NCBI GenBank assembly: GCA_964559535.1
Contig: CAZLIC010000069.1
Location: 1 to 25,244 of the forward strand
DNA length: 25,244 nucleotides
Reading direction: 5' to 3'
Source of the DNA: CAZLIC01 sp964559535
GTDB lineage: Bacteria; Pseudomonadota; Alphaproteobacteria; Rhodobacterales; Rhodobacteraceae
The translations under genes were made by a program, and so were the position numbers. The notes beneath the pieces were generated by a model, which did not search any database, was not told the origin of the DNA, and saw nothing but the letters and a program-made list of their open reading frames with translations. Shown here piece after piece: positions 1-7,042 of this stretch. Position 1 is the first letter of the stretch; each line of letters opens with the position of its first letter.

Positions 1-1
1 C

Positions 2-328
2 TTCAAGATCGGCAACCGCATCGCGCTGATGGAGGGCGGGCGGATCGTGCAGGTGGGCACCGCGCGGCAGATCATTGCCAACCCGGTGTCGGACTATGTG
101 GCCGATTTCGTGGCGCACATGAACCCGCTGTCGGTGCTGACGGCGCATGACGTGATGGTGCCGGGCACCTGCGCGGGACCGCAGGTAGGGCCCGAGGTGC
201 CGGTGAAGCAGGTGATGGGCATGCTGCGCAATGGCGTCACCGAGGTTGCCGTGGCCGATGCCACCGGCATTCTTGGGGTGGTGCGCGCCGATGGGGTGAT
301 GGGCCGCCTGATCGACCCGCGGGGCTGA
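2..328 (+). CDS. choV: Choline/glycine betaine ABC transporter ATP-binding protein, 3' end (partial)
   Basis: Only the last 108 residues are in the window; the reading frame is open from base 2 and ends at a TGA. The visible part starts just after the catalytic core of a ProV/OpuAA/ChoV-type ATPase (FKIGNRIALMEGGRIVQVGT), followed by the 'DFVAHMNPLSVLTAHDVM' linker typical of choline-type (ChoV) ATPases and a degenerate CBS-like tail (about residues 60-108, 'VKQVMGMLRNGVTEVAVADATG'). In the family this subunit powers uptake of choline or glycine betaine from a periplasmic binding protein. The Walker motifs lie outside the window, so assignment rests on the C-terminal signature. ProV (proline betaine) is the main alternative. 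It is followed at once by a long inverted repeat that probably ends transcription. Confidence 0.75.
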   Translation, partial: FKIGNRIALMEGGRIVQVGTARQIIANPVSDYVADFVAHMNPLSVLTAHDVMVPGTCAGPQVGPEVPVKQVMGMLRNGVTEVAVADATGILGVVRADGVMGRLIDPRG

Positions 329-333
329 TATGC

Positions 334-385
334 AGGGTGGGCAATCCGCCCTCCCTTGGCGGCAGGTGGGCAGATTGCCCACCCT
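334..385. terminator. Inverted-repeat element between convergent genes (terminator-like, possibly a dispersed repeat)
   Basis: AGGGTGGGCAAT (334-345) and ATTGCCCACCCT (374-385) are perfect 12-bp inverted repeats. A second stem shares the right arm: GGTGGGCA (365-372), loop GAT, TGCCCACC (376-383). A third small stem (CCGCC/GGCGG) lies in the loop. The element fills the 59-base gap between the stop codons of two convergent genes, so a two-way terminator role is likely. There is no clear T-run on either side. Confidence 0.6.
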
Positions 386-387
386 AC

Positions 388-678
388 CTACACCATCGCA
401 TCCATCTTTTCGGCCAGCGCCACATCCAGCGCCGTCAGCCCGCCCGCATCATGCGTGGTCAGCGTCACCGTGACGGTGCGGTACACGTTCGACCATTCCG
501 GGTGGTGGTCCAGCTTCTCGGCCCACATCGCCACCCTTGTCATGAAGCCGAAGGCGGCGTTGAAGTCCCTGAAGCGGAAGGTCTTCACAATGGCCTCGCG
601 CCCTTCGGCCATGGCCCAGCCCGTGGCCAGCAAGGGCGCCAGCACCGACAGGTCGGTTATCCGCGCGGGCCGTGTCAT
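388..678 (-). CDS. phhB: Pterin-4-alpha-carbinolamine dehydratase
   Basis: A 96-residue protein, the usual length for this small family. The signature is complete: E54-K-L-D-H58-H59-P60 followed by 'EWSNVYRTVTVTLTTHDAGGL', with H76 and D85 as the remaining conserved positions. The enzyme dehydrates 4a-hydroxytetrahydrobiopterin formed by aromatic amino acid hydroxylases, regenerating the pterin cofactor; some members also act in molybdopterin or folate metabolism. No phenylalanine hydroxylase is visible here. Its ATG overlaps the stop of the upstream GST gene by four bases (ATGA), so it is the last, translationally coupled gene of a minus-strand operon that starts with the RidA-like gene at 3814. 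Confidence 0.93.
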   Translation of the reverse strand: MTRPARITDLSVLAPLLATGWAMAEGREAIVKTFRFRDFNAAFGFMTRVAMWAEKLDHHPEWSNVYRTVTVTLTTHDAGGLTALDVALAEKMDAMV

Positions 679-1295
679 GCCTCGGCCCTCGCCGCCGCAA
701 TCAGCGCGTCGTCCAGCGCCGCCGCCTTCACCGCCGCAGGCCGCGACAGGATGCGCGCCGCATAGTCCTGAAACGCGGGCACCGCGGGCATTGACCCGAA
801 CCGCTGTCCATAGGCAATCTGGCTGCCCAGATAGACGTCCAAAGCACTGAACCGCTCTCCGGCCAGATAGGGCGCCTTCGTCACCAGCCCCATCAGCGCC
901 CCCATCACCCGGTCGAAGTCGCCATAGCCGACCATTCCCTTGCGCGCGTCGGGCACCTCGACCCCCAGCGCCCGGTTGGTCACCGCCGCCTCGACCGGCC
1001 CGGCGGCAAAGAACATCCAGCGCAGGAAATGGCCGCGGTCCTCGGGCATCAGGCCAGCCTCGGGAAAGGCCATCGCCAGATAGGAAATCACCGCCGCCAC
1101 TTCCGTCACCACCGTGTCGCCGTGCACCAGCGTCGGCACCTTGCCCATCGGGTTCAGCGCCAGATACGCGGGCGTCTTCATCGGCGGGCCATAGCCCACG
1201 ACAACCGCGTCATAGGACTGCCCGACTTCCTCCAGCATCCAGCGCGCCATGCGGCCGCGCGACATCGGGTTGGTGTAAAGCGTCAGATTCGTCAT
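675..1295 (-). CDS. Glutathione S-transferase family protein
   Basis: 206 residues, normal for a cytosolic GST. The N-terminal thioredoxin-like domain carries 'LYTNPMSRGRMARWMLEEVG' (residues 5-24) with Ser12 as likely catalytic serine, then 'MGKVPTLVHGDTVVTEVAAVISYLA', the glutathione-binding P-V-L / E-S type region (here TEVAA). The C-terminal helical domain (about 90-200) holds 'APYLAGERFSALDVYLGSQI', the standard 'AG..F..ADV' fold motif. Start at 1295 is chosen because a strong GGAGG lies 6 bases upstream; an upstream extension to 1373 is open but would overlap the preceding gene's end. Lies 28 bases downstream of the FemAB-like gene and overlaps phhB. Substrate cannot be told. Confidence 0.88.
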   Translation of the reverse strand: MTNLTLYTNPMSRGRMARWMLEEVGQSYDAVVVGYGPPMKTPAYLALNPMGKVPTLVHGDTVVTEVAAVISYLAMAFPEAGLMPEDRGHFLRWMFFAAGPVEAAVTNRALGVEVPDARKGMVGYGDFDRVMGALMGLVTKAPYLAGERFSALDVYLGSQIAYGQRFGSMPAVPAFQDYAARILSRPAAVKAAALDDALIAAARAEA

Positions 1296-1323
1296 GGCCG
1301 TCCTCCCCCGCGCCACCAGCCTA

Positions 1324-2532
1324 TCACGCCTCTGCGACACCTTCTTCCCAAACCTCGCCCGCAGCCGGGCCACGGCGGAACGGGCCGTAGGCTGTCAGCA
1401 CCTCGATTTCCTCGTCCACCGCCCGCCGTTCCCGCCGCAGATAGTCTTCCACCGCCCGGGCAAACCCCTCGTCGGCCACCCAGTGCAGCGAATGGCAGGC
1501 CACGGGCAGATAGCCACGCGCCAGCTTGTGCTCGCCCTGCGCCCCCGCCTCGACCCGCGCCAGCCCCTGCGCGATCGCCCAGTCGATGGCCTGATGGTAG
1601 CACAGCTCGAAATGCAGGAAGGGGTGATGCTCGGTGCAGCCCCAGTAGCGGCCATACAGCGTTTCGCGCCCGACAAAGTTCAGCGCCCCTGCCACCGGCC
1701 GCCCGGCGCGTTCGGCCAGCACCAACAGCACATCGTCGCGCATCGTCTCTTGCACCAGGTCGAAGAACCGCCGCGTCAGGTAGGGGTGGCCCCATTTCCG
1801 CGCACCGGTGTCCTGGTAGAACGCCCAGAACGCGTCCCAGTGGTCCGGCCTCAGGTCATTGCCCGTCAAGGCACGGATCGTGCCGCCGAACCCCTGCGCC
1901 GCCGCCCGCTCCTTGCGCAGCGCCTTGCGCTTGCGGCTGGCCAGGGTGGCCAGAAAATCGTCGTAGGATGCAAACCCCCGGTTCTCCCAGTGGAACTGCT
2001 GCGTCACGCGGTGCATCAGCCCCGCCGCCTCGCCCGCCGCGGCCTCGTCGCCGGTACAGAAGGTGACGTGCAGCGAACTGACCCGCGCCTGTGCGGCCAC
2101 CTGCACCGCCGCCTGCATCAGCGCCGCCCGCGCCGCAGCAATGTCCTCGGGGCGGCACAGGAACCGGCGCCCGGTGGCGGGGGTGAACGGCACCGCCGCC
2201 TGCAGCTTGGGGTAGTACCGCCCCCCGGCCCGCTGCCAGGCCTGCGCCCAGGCATGGTCAAAGATGTATTCGCCCTGGCTGTGACTTTTGGCATACACCG
2301 GCATCGCCGCGAACGGCACACCGCCGCGCCGCACGAACACGTGCCGCGGTGTCCAGCCCGTGCCGGTGCCGACCGAACCCGACACCTCCAGCGCCGACAG
2401 GAAGCGGTGCGTGGTGAACGGGTCGCAGGGCCGCCTGCCATCCGCCGCCTCGGGGCAGGCCAGCGCATCCCATTCGGCGGCGGGAATCTCGCCGATCCGG
2501 TCATGCACGGTCACGGTCAGGCTGTCAGGCAT
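1324..2532 (-). CDS. FemAB/GNAT-like protein of the DUF482 (COG3146) family
   Basis: 402 residues, usual family length (about 380-400). Features recognised from the family: 'FDHAWAQAWQRAGGRYYPKLQAAVPFTPATGRRFL' near residues 90-125, 'FHWENRGFASYDDFLATLASRKRKALRKER' near 180-210, and 'RYWGCTEHHPFLHFELCYHQAIDWAI' followed by 'GAQGEHKLARGYLP' near 310-345. The family is annotated as putative N-acyltransferase or peptidogalycan biosynthesis/recognition protein on weak grounds; the true reaction is not established. No signal peptide or TM segment is visible. The ATG at 2532 has only a distant purine stretch upstream, so the start is less certain than elsewhere. It lies 59 bases after the GDPD gene in the same operon. 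Confidence 0.82.
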   Translation of the reverse strand: MPDSLTVTVHDRIGEIPAAEWDALACPEAADGRRPCDPFTTHRFLSALEVSGSVGTGTGWTPRHVFVRRGGVPFAAMPVYAKSHSQGEYIFDHAWAQAWQRAGGRYYPKLQAAVPFTPATGRRFLCRPEDIAAARAALMQAAVQVAAQARVSSLHVTFCTGDEAAAGEAAGLMHRVTQQFHWENRGFASYDDFLATLASRKRKALRKERAAAQGFGGTIRALTGNDLRPDHWDAFWAFYQDTGARKWGHPYLTRRFFDLVQETMRDDVLLVLAERAGRPVAGALNFVGRETLYGRYWGCTEHHPFLHFELCYHQAIDWAIAQGLARVEAGAQGEHKLARGYLPVACHSLHWVADEGFARAVEDYLRRERRAVDEEIEVLTAYGPFRRGPAAGEVWEEGVAEA

Positions 2533-2591
2533 CGGTATCAGGCATGGGGGCCCCTCGCTGCACCGCAGAAGTGGCCCGCATCGGGCCGCCG

Positions 2592-3353
2592 TCAAGCGAT
2601 CCGCGCCGCATAACCCTCGAAGGTCACATTGTCGGCCACCTGCCGCGCCACCGCCTCGGCCGCGGCACTGCGGATCGTCCAGCACAGCACCGCCGCGCCC
2701 TGCGCCTTCAGCACGGCCACCCGGGCGCGCCCCAGGTCCGCCGCCTCGTGGCTGATGAAGCACGCTCCCGTCCGGTCATAGTCCGGGATCCCGCGCAGCC
2801 TGTCGCACACCTCGGCAGGAACGGGCTCCCAGCCCTGCGGGTCATAGGCGCTGGTGGTCAGCCCGCGCGGCACCCCGGGCGCCACCCGCGCCATTTCGGC
2901 CACCACGTCGGGGTTGAACGACATCACCGCCACGTCCCCGCCAAAGCCCGCCAGATCGGCCGCTGCCGCCGCCTCCAGCCGCCCGTCGGTGCCCGCCATC
3001 CGCCCCGACTGATCCTTCAGCTCTACCAGCAGCGGCACCCGGCCCGCCACCAGCGCCAGCACCTGCGCAAAGGTCGGCATGCGGTCCCCGCCCCCGATCA
3101 GCGCCATGGCCTGCAACTCCGCCGCGGTGCGGTCGCGCACCATGCCTGTTTCGGCGGTCAGCCGGTCCAGCTCGTCATCGTGGAACACCATCGCCACGCC
3201 ATCGGCCGACAGCTGCAGGTCGATTTCGATCGCGTATCCCGCCGCCACTGCCGCCGCCACCGCCGCAGGTGAATTCTCGATCCGCCCCGCGGCGCGGTCA
3301 TGCAGCCCGCGATGCGCCACCGGCAGGCGCAGCAACCCCGCAGGCAGCCTCAC
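2592..3353 (-). CDS. Glycerophosphodiester phosphodiesterase family protein
   Basis: 253 residues, the usual size of cytoplasmic GDPDs. The start is a GTG overlapping the stop of the RidA-like gene (GTGA), chosen because the family begins a few residues before the HRG motif. Seen: H14-R15-G16, E26-N27-S28, E43-I-D45, H58-D59 and the later 'LLVELKDQ' strand, i.e. the metal and catalytic residues of the TIM-barrel GDPD fold. Members hydrolyse glycerophosphodiesters such as glycerophosphocholine to glycerol-3-phosphate and an alcohol. No signal peptide, so it probably acts in the cytoplasm. A pcs-type phosphatidylcholine synthase lies 10 kb away, which makes a glycerophosphocholine substrate plausible but not shown. 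Confidence 0.9.
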   Translation of the reverse strand: MRLPAGLLRLPVAHRGLHDRAAGRIENSPAAVAAAVAAGYAIEIDLQLSADGVAMVFHDDELDRLTAETGMVRDRTAAELQAMALIGGGDRMPTFAQVLALVAGRVPLLVELKDQSGRMAGTDGRLEAAAAADLAGFGGDVAVMSFNPDVVAEMARVAPGVPRGLTTSAYDPQGWEPVPAEVCDRLRGIPDYDRTGACFISHEAADLGRARVAVLKAQGAAVLCWTIRSAAAEAVARQVADNVTFEGYAARIA

Positions 3354-3814
3354 GGTTCGATCTCGAAGATGCCCTCGATCTCGACCGCCACGCCAAACGG
3401 CAGGCTGGCCGCCGAAACCGCCGATCGCGCGTGCCGCCCGGCCTCGCCCAGCACCGCCACCAGGAAATCCGACGCGCCGTTGACCACCTTGGGCTGGTCG
3501 GTGAAATCGGCCGTCGAGTTGACAAACCCCACCAGCTTCACCGCCCGCTTCACCCGGCCCCAGTCGCCGCCCACGGCCCGGCGCAGTTGCGCCAAGAGGC
3601 TGGTCGCGCAGGCCCGTGCCGCCGCCGCCCCGTCCTCGACCGTCATGCCGTCCCCCAGCCGACCCTTGATCATGCCGCCCGGCCCCTGGCTGATCTGTCC
3701 CGACACATGCACCAGCCCGCCGACAATCACGAAGGGCACATAGTTGGCCGCGGGCGGCGGCGCGTCGGGCAAGGTCACGCCCAGTTCGGCAAGGCGGCGT
3801 TCGATCTCGTGCAT
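3350..3814 (-). CDS. RidA family protein (YjgF/YER057c/UK114)
   Basis: 154 residues, matching the longer RidA subgroup. 'PAANYVPFVIVGGLVHVSGQIS' (about 23-44) and the C-terminal 'GRHARSAVSAASLPFGVAVEIEGIFEI' are the two conserved strands; the Arg in 'HARSAV' is at the place of the catalytic arginine of RidA imine deaminases. Canonical RidA hydrolyses reactive 2-aminoacrylate-type imines; subgroup members may differ. The ATG at 3814 is preferred over the in-frame GTG at 3826 because GGAGG sits 5 bases upstream of the ATG. First gene of the minus operon, translationally coupled (GTGA) to the GDPD gene. Its promoter must lie in the spacer 3815-4203. Confidence 0.88.
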   Translation of the reverse strand: MHEIERRLAELGVTLPDAPPPAANYVPFVIVGGLVHVSGQISQGPGGMIKGRLGDGMTVEDGAAAARACATSLLAQLRRAVGGDWGRVKRAVKLVGFVNSTADFTDQPKVVNGASDFLVAVLGEAGRHARSAVSAASLPFGVAVEIEGIFEIEP

Positions 3815-4203
3815 GGCGTCCTCCACTGGCTCGCCGCGACCCTAGCCGCATCAACCGCCCCGTATCAACTACTGCGCACCAACCAACCCGTTCGCAACAC
3901 CCCACCTGCCATTTCACCTTGAACAAATACCCCGGGGTCGACCATCGTGTTCGCCATCGGTTCAAGGACCGATGGTCGACGGGCAGAGCCCCGGGGGCTG
4001 CCGCCCGCGCCACCGCCCAAGCAAACGCGCAGACGCGGGGGGTCCGGGGGGCCATGCCCCCCGGCCCGGGCCGCTGTGCAGGCCTTCAAGGGCGCGATAG
4101 CGCCCGCGAAGGCCGAGGGCGGGGTCTTTCCGGGTCACCGCTGCGGGCGGGCGGGCCAACCGCCGGATGTACCGGCGCCGCGGATTCCCCTATGCTGGCG
4201 GCC
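3815..4203. other. Hairpin-rich non-coding spacer between divergent genes
   Basis: No credible gene is seen in these 389 bases; open frames here are unlike any family I know. It must hold the promoters of the RidA operon (leftward) and of the Fe-S protein gene (rightward). It contains four strong inverted repeats: a two-state element at 3937-3980, a C/G hairpin at 4044-4064 (CCGGGGGGC, loop CAT, GCCCCCCGG), a compound stem at 4083-4112 (CCTTC..GGGCGC, loop GATA, GCGCCC..GAAGG), and a CCCCGGGG palindrome repeated near 3930 and 3990. The 3850-3930 part is clearly less GC-rich, as expected for a promoter. Confidence 0.6.
3937..3980. repeat. Two-state inverted repeat sharing one arm
   Basis: Left arm GTCGACCATCG (3937-3947) pairs perfectly with CGATGGTCGAC (3970-3980). 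The middle arm CCATCGGT (3954-3961) pairs perfectly with ACCGATGG (3968-3975) across a 6-base loop. The right arm is common to both, so the two stems exclude each other. It could be an operator for a dimeric regulator, an RNA switch-like leader, or a mobile repeat remnant. Confidence 0.55.
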
Positions 4204-4893
4204 ATGCCAAGCCCGGACCGTCCCACGCCAGAACCCGACCTTGCAGGTCTTTCCGCCCTGCTGGCGCCCCACTGCCTGACGGTACTGGGCGGCGTGGCGA
4301 CCGAGCCCGGCGAATCCGGCCTGCCTGCGGGCACCCGCACGCTCTTGCTGCTTGGCCCCGGTGCGGGGTTCTGGCCGCATCTGCAGACACAGCCGGAATG
4401 GGGGGCGAAAGATCCGGTCGACCGCTGGTCGCGCCGCGTGGTGGGGCGGCTGGCCTGCGATCTGGGGGCCAAGGCGCTGTTTCCCTTCGGCGGGCCGCCC
4501 TGGCACCCTTTCTATCGCTGGGCGCTGCGCACGGGGCGCATCCACGAAAGCCCGGTGCGCCTTCTGGTGCATGACACGCAGGGGCTGTGGGTCAGCTTTC
4601 GCGGCGCACTGGCGCTGCGCCACACCGTGGCCCTGCCCGCGCCGCCGCCGAACCCCTGCCTTGCCTGCACGGACAGGCCCTGCCTTGCCGCCTGCCCGCC
4701 GCGCGCGCTGACCGGCGCGGGCTACGACCTGCCCGCCTGCCACGGCTTTCTGGACACGCCACCGGGGCAAGGCTGCCTGACCGGGGGCTGTGCCGTGCGC
4801 CGCGCTTGCCCCGTGTCACAAGGATATGACAGGATGGCTGAACAAAGCGCCTGGCACATGGCGCATTTTCACCCGGGGGAGGGGGCAGGATGA
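4204..4893 (+). CDS. Putative Fe-S (ferredoxin-like) protein
   Basis: 229 residues from the ATG at 4204 (an ATG at 4192 adds four residues; neither has a clear Shine-Dalgarno). The N-terminal 140 residues resemble no catalytic family I can name. The C-terminal part holds eight cysteines in two groups: C152-x2-C155-x4-C160-x3-C164-P and C179...C191-x4-C196-x5-C202-P, an arrangement able to bind two iron-sulfur clusters and reminiscent of the ferredoxin domain of epoxyqueuosine reductase-type proteins. No signal peptide or TM segment. The stop codon overlaps the ATG of the SixA-like gene (ATGA), so both are translated together. Electron-transfer partner unknown. Confidence 0.75.
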   Translation: MPSPDRPTPEPDLAGLSALLAPHCLTVLGGVATEPGESGLPAGTRTLLLLGPGAGFWPHLQTQPEWGAKDPVDRWSRRVVGRLACDLGAKALFPFGGPPWHPFYRWALRTGRIHESPVRLLVHDTQGLWVSFRGALALRHTVALPAPPPNPCLACTDRPCLAACPPRALTGAGYDLPACHGFLDTPPGQGCLTGGCAVRRACPVSQGYDRMAEQSAWHMAHFHPGEGAG

Positions 4894-5393
4894 AGCGGCT
4901 GATCCTGACGCGACATGCGAAATCCAGCTGGGATGACCCGCTGACACCCGACCATGACCGCCCGCTGAACGACCGCGGCAAGGCCGCGGCGGCCGATCTG
5001 GGCCAGTGGCTGGCCAGTCGCGGCCATGTGCCGACCGAGGTGCTGTGCTCCGATTCGCTGCGCACGCGCAAGACCTTCTCGGGTCTGGCCCCGGCGCTGC
5101 CCGCCACCCCCGTGCTCGCGCTGAAGCCCGCGCTGTATCATGCCGGACCGGATGTGATGCTGGCGGTGCTGCGCCATGCGAAGGCGGATGTGGTGATGAT
5201 GATCGGCCACAACCCCGGCATCGCCGAATTTGCCCATCGGCTGGTGGCGCACCCGCCGCGGCACGAAGGGTTTGCAAGGTACCCCACCGGCGCCACGCTG
5301 GTGGTCGACTTCGACGTGGCGGTCTGGGCGGAGGTTCAGTTCGCGACGGGCAGCACCGTGGACTTCGTGGTCCCGCGCGAGTTGGTGGGCTAG
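4890..5393 (+). CDS. Histidine phosphatase family protein (SixA-like)
   Basis: 167 residues, typical of the short SixA branch of the phosphoglycerate-mutase-like superfamily. Seen: the 'TRHAKSSW' phosphohistidine motif with R8-H9, the arginine in 'DRGKAAA', 'SDSLRTRKT' with its conserved Arg, and the second catalytic His107 in 'MIGHNPG'. E. coli SixA acts on phosphohistidine in phosphorelay/PTS proteins; alphaproteobacterial homologues of this length mostly have no known substrate. Starts within the end of the Fe-S protein gene (4-base overlap). A CGGCGG/CCGCCG hairpin at 5413-5428 lies just after the stop. Confidence 0.9.
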   Translation: MKRLILTRHAKSSWDDPLTPDHDRPLNDRGKAAAADLGQWLASRGHVPTEVLCSDSLRTRKTFSGLAPALPATPVLALKPALYHAGPDVMLAVLRHAKADVVMMIGHNPGIAEFAHRLVAHPPRHEGFARYPTGATLVVDFDVAVWAEVQFATGSTVDFVVPRELVG

Positions 5394-5412
5394 CCGCGCC
5401 AGCCCGATGGCC

Positions 5413-5428
5413 CGGCGGGGATCCGCCG
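5413..5428. terminator. Stem-loop between convergent genes
   Basis: CGGCGG (5413-5418), loop GGAT, CCGCCG (5423-5428) in the 66-base gap between the SixA-like gene and the convergent small membrane-protein gene. No T-run follows, so termination is only likely from its position. Confidence 0.4.
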
Positions 5429-5459
5429 TGCCGTTCGTTGCAGGGTCGTGCGCCCCGAC

Positions 5460-5819
5460 CTACAGCAGGAAGGGCAGCCACTCGCCGATCTTGCCGGCCA
5501 GCCACAACGTGGCCGGATCGGCCTGCATCAGGAAGCCACCCAACCGGTCGAACCCTTCGCCGGCGGTCAGCGTATCGACACGCGCCGCATAGACGTCGGC
5601 ACCGATGCTGTGCAGGATCATGGCCTTGATCGCAATCACTCCCATCGCCAGCCAGACCAGCGGTGCGAGGTGGCGCAACTTGCTGCGGCGGGGACGCGGA
5701 TAGGCGGAACGACCGATTGCGCCGGGGGCCTCGAAGGCAAAGCCCTTGGCGTGCGCTGTCGAAACACGCGCGATCCGCCGGTAGAAGTCGTCGAGGTTGG
5801 GGTCCAGTGTCATTCGCAT
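5460..5819 (-). CDS. Small single-pass membrane protein, unknown function
   Basis: 119 residues from the ATG at 5819, preceded by AAGGA at good spacing; a second ATG at 5813 (two codons later) is possible. Not recognised as a named family. About 50 hydrophilic residues ('DPNLDDFYRRIARVSTAHAKGF') precede one TM segment, 'LAPLVWLAMGVIAIKAMIL' (about 53-71), then about 48 residues 'VDTLTAGEGFDRLGGFLMQADPAT' outside or inside the membrane, with a hydrophobic end. Composition matches the surrounding genome, so it is probably a native gene. It runs away from prmA's end on the same strand with a 135-base gap, so a shared transcript is possible but not shown. Confidence 0.65.
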   Translation of the reverse strand: MRMTLDPNLDDFYRRIARVSTAHAKGFAFEAPGAIGRSAYPRPRRSKLRHLAPLVWLAMGVIAIKAMILHSIGADVYAARVDTLTAGEGFDRLGGFLMQADPATLWLAGKIGEWLPFLL

Positions 5820-5954
5820 CTCAGGCATCCTTGGTAGGATCGCCCCCGACCCATGTCTGCTTATGGCGCCCGATCGTGGCAAAAGTTGGGCGTTCCGTGC
5901 AAAAGATGGTAAAAATGGGCCAGCCGGGGCCCAATGCGGCCACATCGGGCCCGT

Positions 5955-6827
5955 TCAGGACCGCCGCAGCACAAGCGTGGACCATTCCCCGATGTCATCG
6001 CGCAACTGTGGCGCGAAACCGGCTGCAACATAGGCCGCCGTCACAGATTCCGCTTGCACCACCAGCAGGCCCGAGAGAATCACCACCCCGCCCGGCGCGC
6101 AGTGCGCGGCCATGGCAGGCGCAAGCTCGATCAGCGGACCTTTCAGGATATTGGCGAAGATCAGGTCGAAAGGCGCGGCGGCGGCAATGTCGGCGTGGTC
6201 GAAGCCCGGCGCGGTGATGCAGGCGATGCGGCCCTGCAGCCCGTTCACCGGCAGGTTCGCCATGGCCACATCCACCGCCACCGCGTCGATGTCGCTGGCC
6301 AGCACCCGTGCCTGGGGCAGAACCCTGGCCGCCGCCATCGCCAAAACTGCCGTGCCGCAGCCGATGTCGGCCACGTTGCGGAACGCCGCACCTTCCGCCA
6401 CCAGCCGGTCCAGCGCGCGCAGGCAGCCCTGCGTGGTGCCGTGGTGGCCGGTGCCGAAGGCCACCGTCGCCTCGATCTGCAGGGCCACCCGGCCCGGCGG
6501 CACGCGGTCGGCATCGTGCGACCCGTGCACGAAGAATCGCCCCGCCTCGACCGGATGCAGGTCGCGCCTGACCTTGGCCACCCAGTCGGTCTCGGGCAGT
6601 TCCGACAGCGCGAAGTCGGCAGCGTCAAAGGCTGCCCCCAGCACTGCCAGCAGTACCTCGTTGGGGCGCTCCTCGAAATAGGCGCCCACCTCCCAGCGGT
6701 CCGAGCCATCCTCGATCTCGAACACGCCAAGACCCACCGGTGCCGGGACCATCCGTTCCAGCGCCGCGGCCAGCGCCTCGGCAGCGTCCTGCCCGTCGGT
6801 CGTCGTCAGGGCGGAAAAGGTGGACAT
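5955..6827 (-). CDS. prmA: Ribosomal protein L11 methyltransferase
   Basis: 290 residues, as expected for PrmA. The C-terminal class I SAM-dependent methyltransferase domain shows 'EATVAFGTGHHGTTQGCLRAL' (119-139), motif I 'VADIGCGTAVLAMAAARV' (152-169), the acidic end of strand 2 'ASDIDAVAVDVA' (177-188), and the substrate motif 'FANILKGPL' (224-232), which is the N-I/P-L catalytic loop of PrmA. The N-terminal about 60 residues form the L11-binding domain in the family. It trimethylates L11 on lysines and the N-terminus in the cytoplasm. Stands alone, divergent from the RTX gene. Confidence 0.95.
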   Translation of the reverse strand: MSTFSALTTTDGQDAAEALAAALERMVPAPVGLGVFEIEDGSDRWEVGAYFEERPNEVLLAVLGAAFDAADFALSELPETDWVAKVRRDLHPVEAGRFFVHGSHDADRVPPGRVALQIEATVAFGTGHHGTTQGCLRALDRLVAEGAAFRNVADIGCGTAVLAMAAARVLPQARVLASDIDAVAVDVAMANLPVNGLQGRIACITAPGFDHADIAAAAPFDLIFANILKGPLIELAPAMAAHCAPGGVVILSGLLVVQAESVTAAYVAAGFAPQLRDDIGEWSTLVLRRS

Positions 6828-7042
6828 CTGGTGGCTCCGGGCGGCGAGGGACGATCTGGTCAGGCCGCCCGCCTAGTGCCCGCCTCCCGCCCCGTCAAGC
6901 GGATGCGGGGCGGGTCATGCCCCGCTCGACGACCCGGAATCCGAATCCGGCCGCGGAATACACAAGACCCCTGGCGCGTTGAACCTGTGCGGCAAGGTGC
7001 ATCCTGCCCCCTCCGAACATCCGCTTCCGAAAGGAACCAGCC
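6828..7042. promoter_or_regulatory. Divergent regulatory region prmA / RTX gene
   Basis: 215 bases between the two start codons. Contains a GCGGGGC (6905-6911) / GCCCCGC (6919-6925) inverted repeat and, next to the RTX gene, a GAAAGGA Shine-Dalgarno just before the ATG at 7043. No -35/-10 pair stands out on either strand. Confidence 0.35.

Noticed and set aside
1029..2613. Long plus-strand frames opposite the GST and FemAB-like genes
   Set aside because: They are Arg/Pro/His-rich antisense shadows of high-GC coding DNA; the minus-strand frames match known families.
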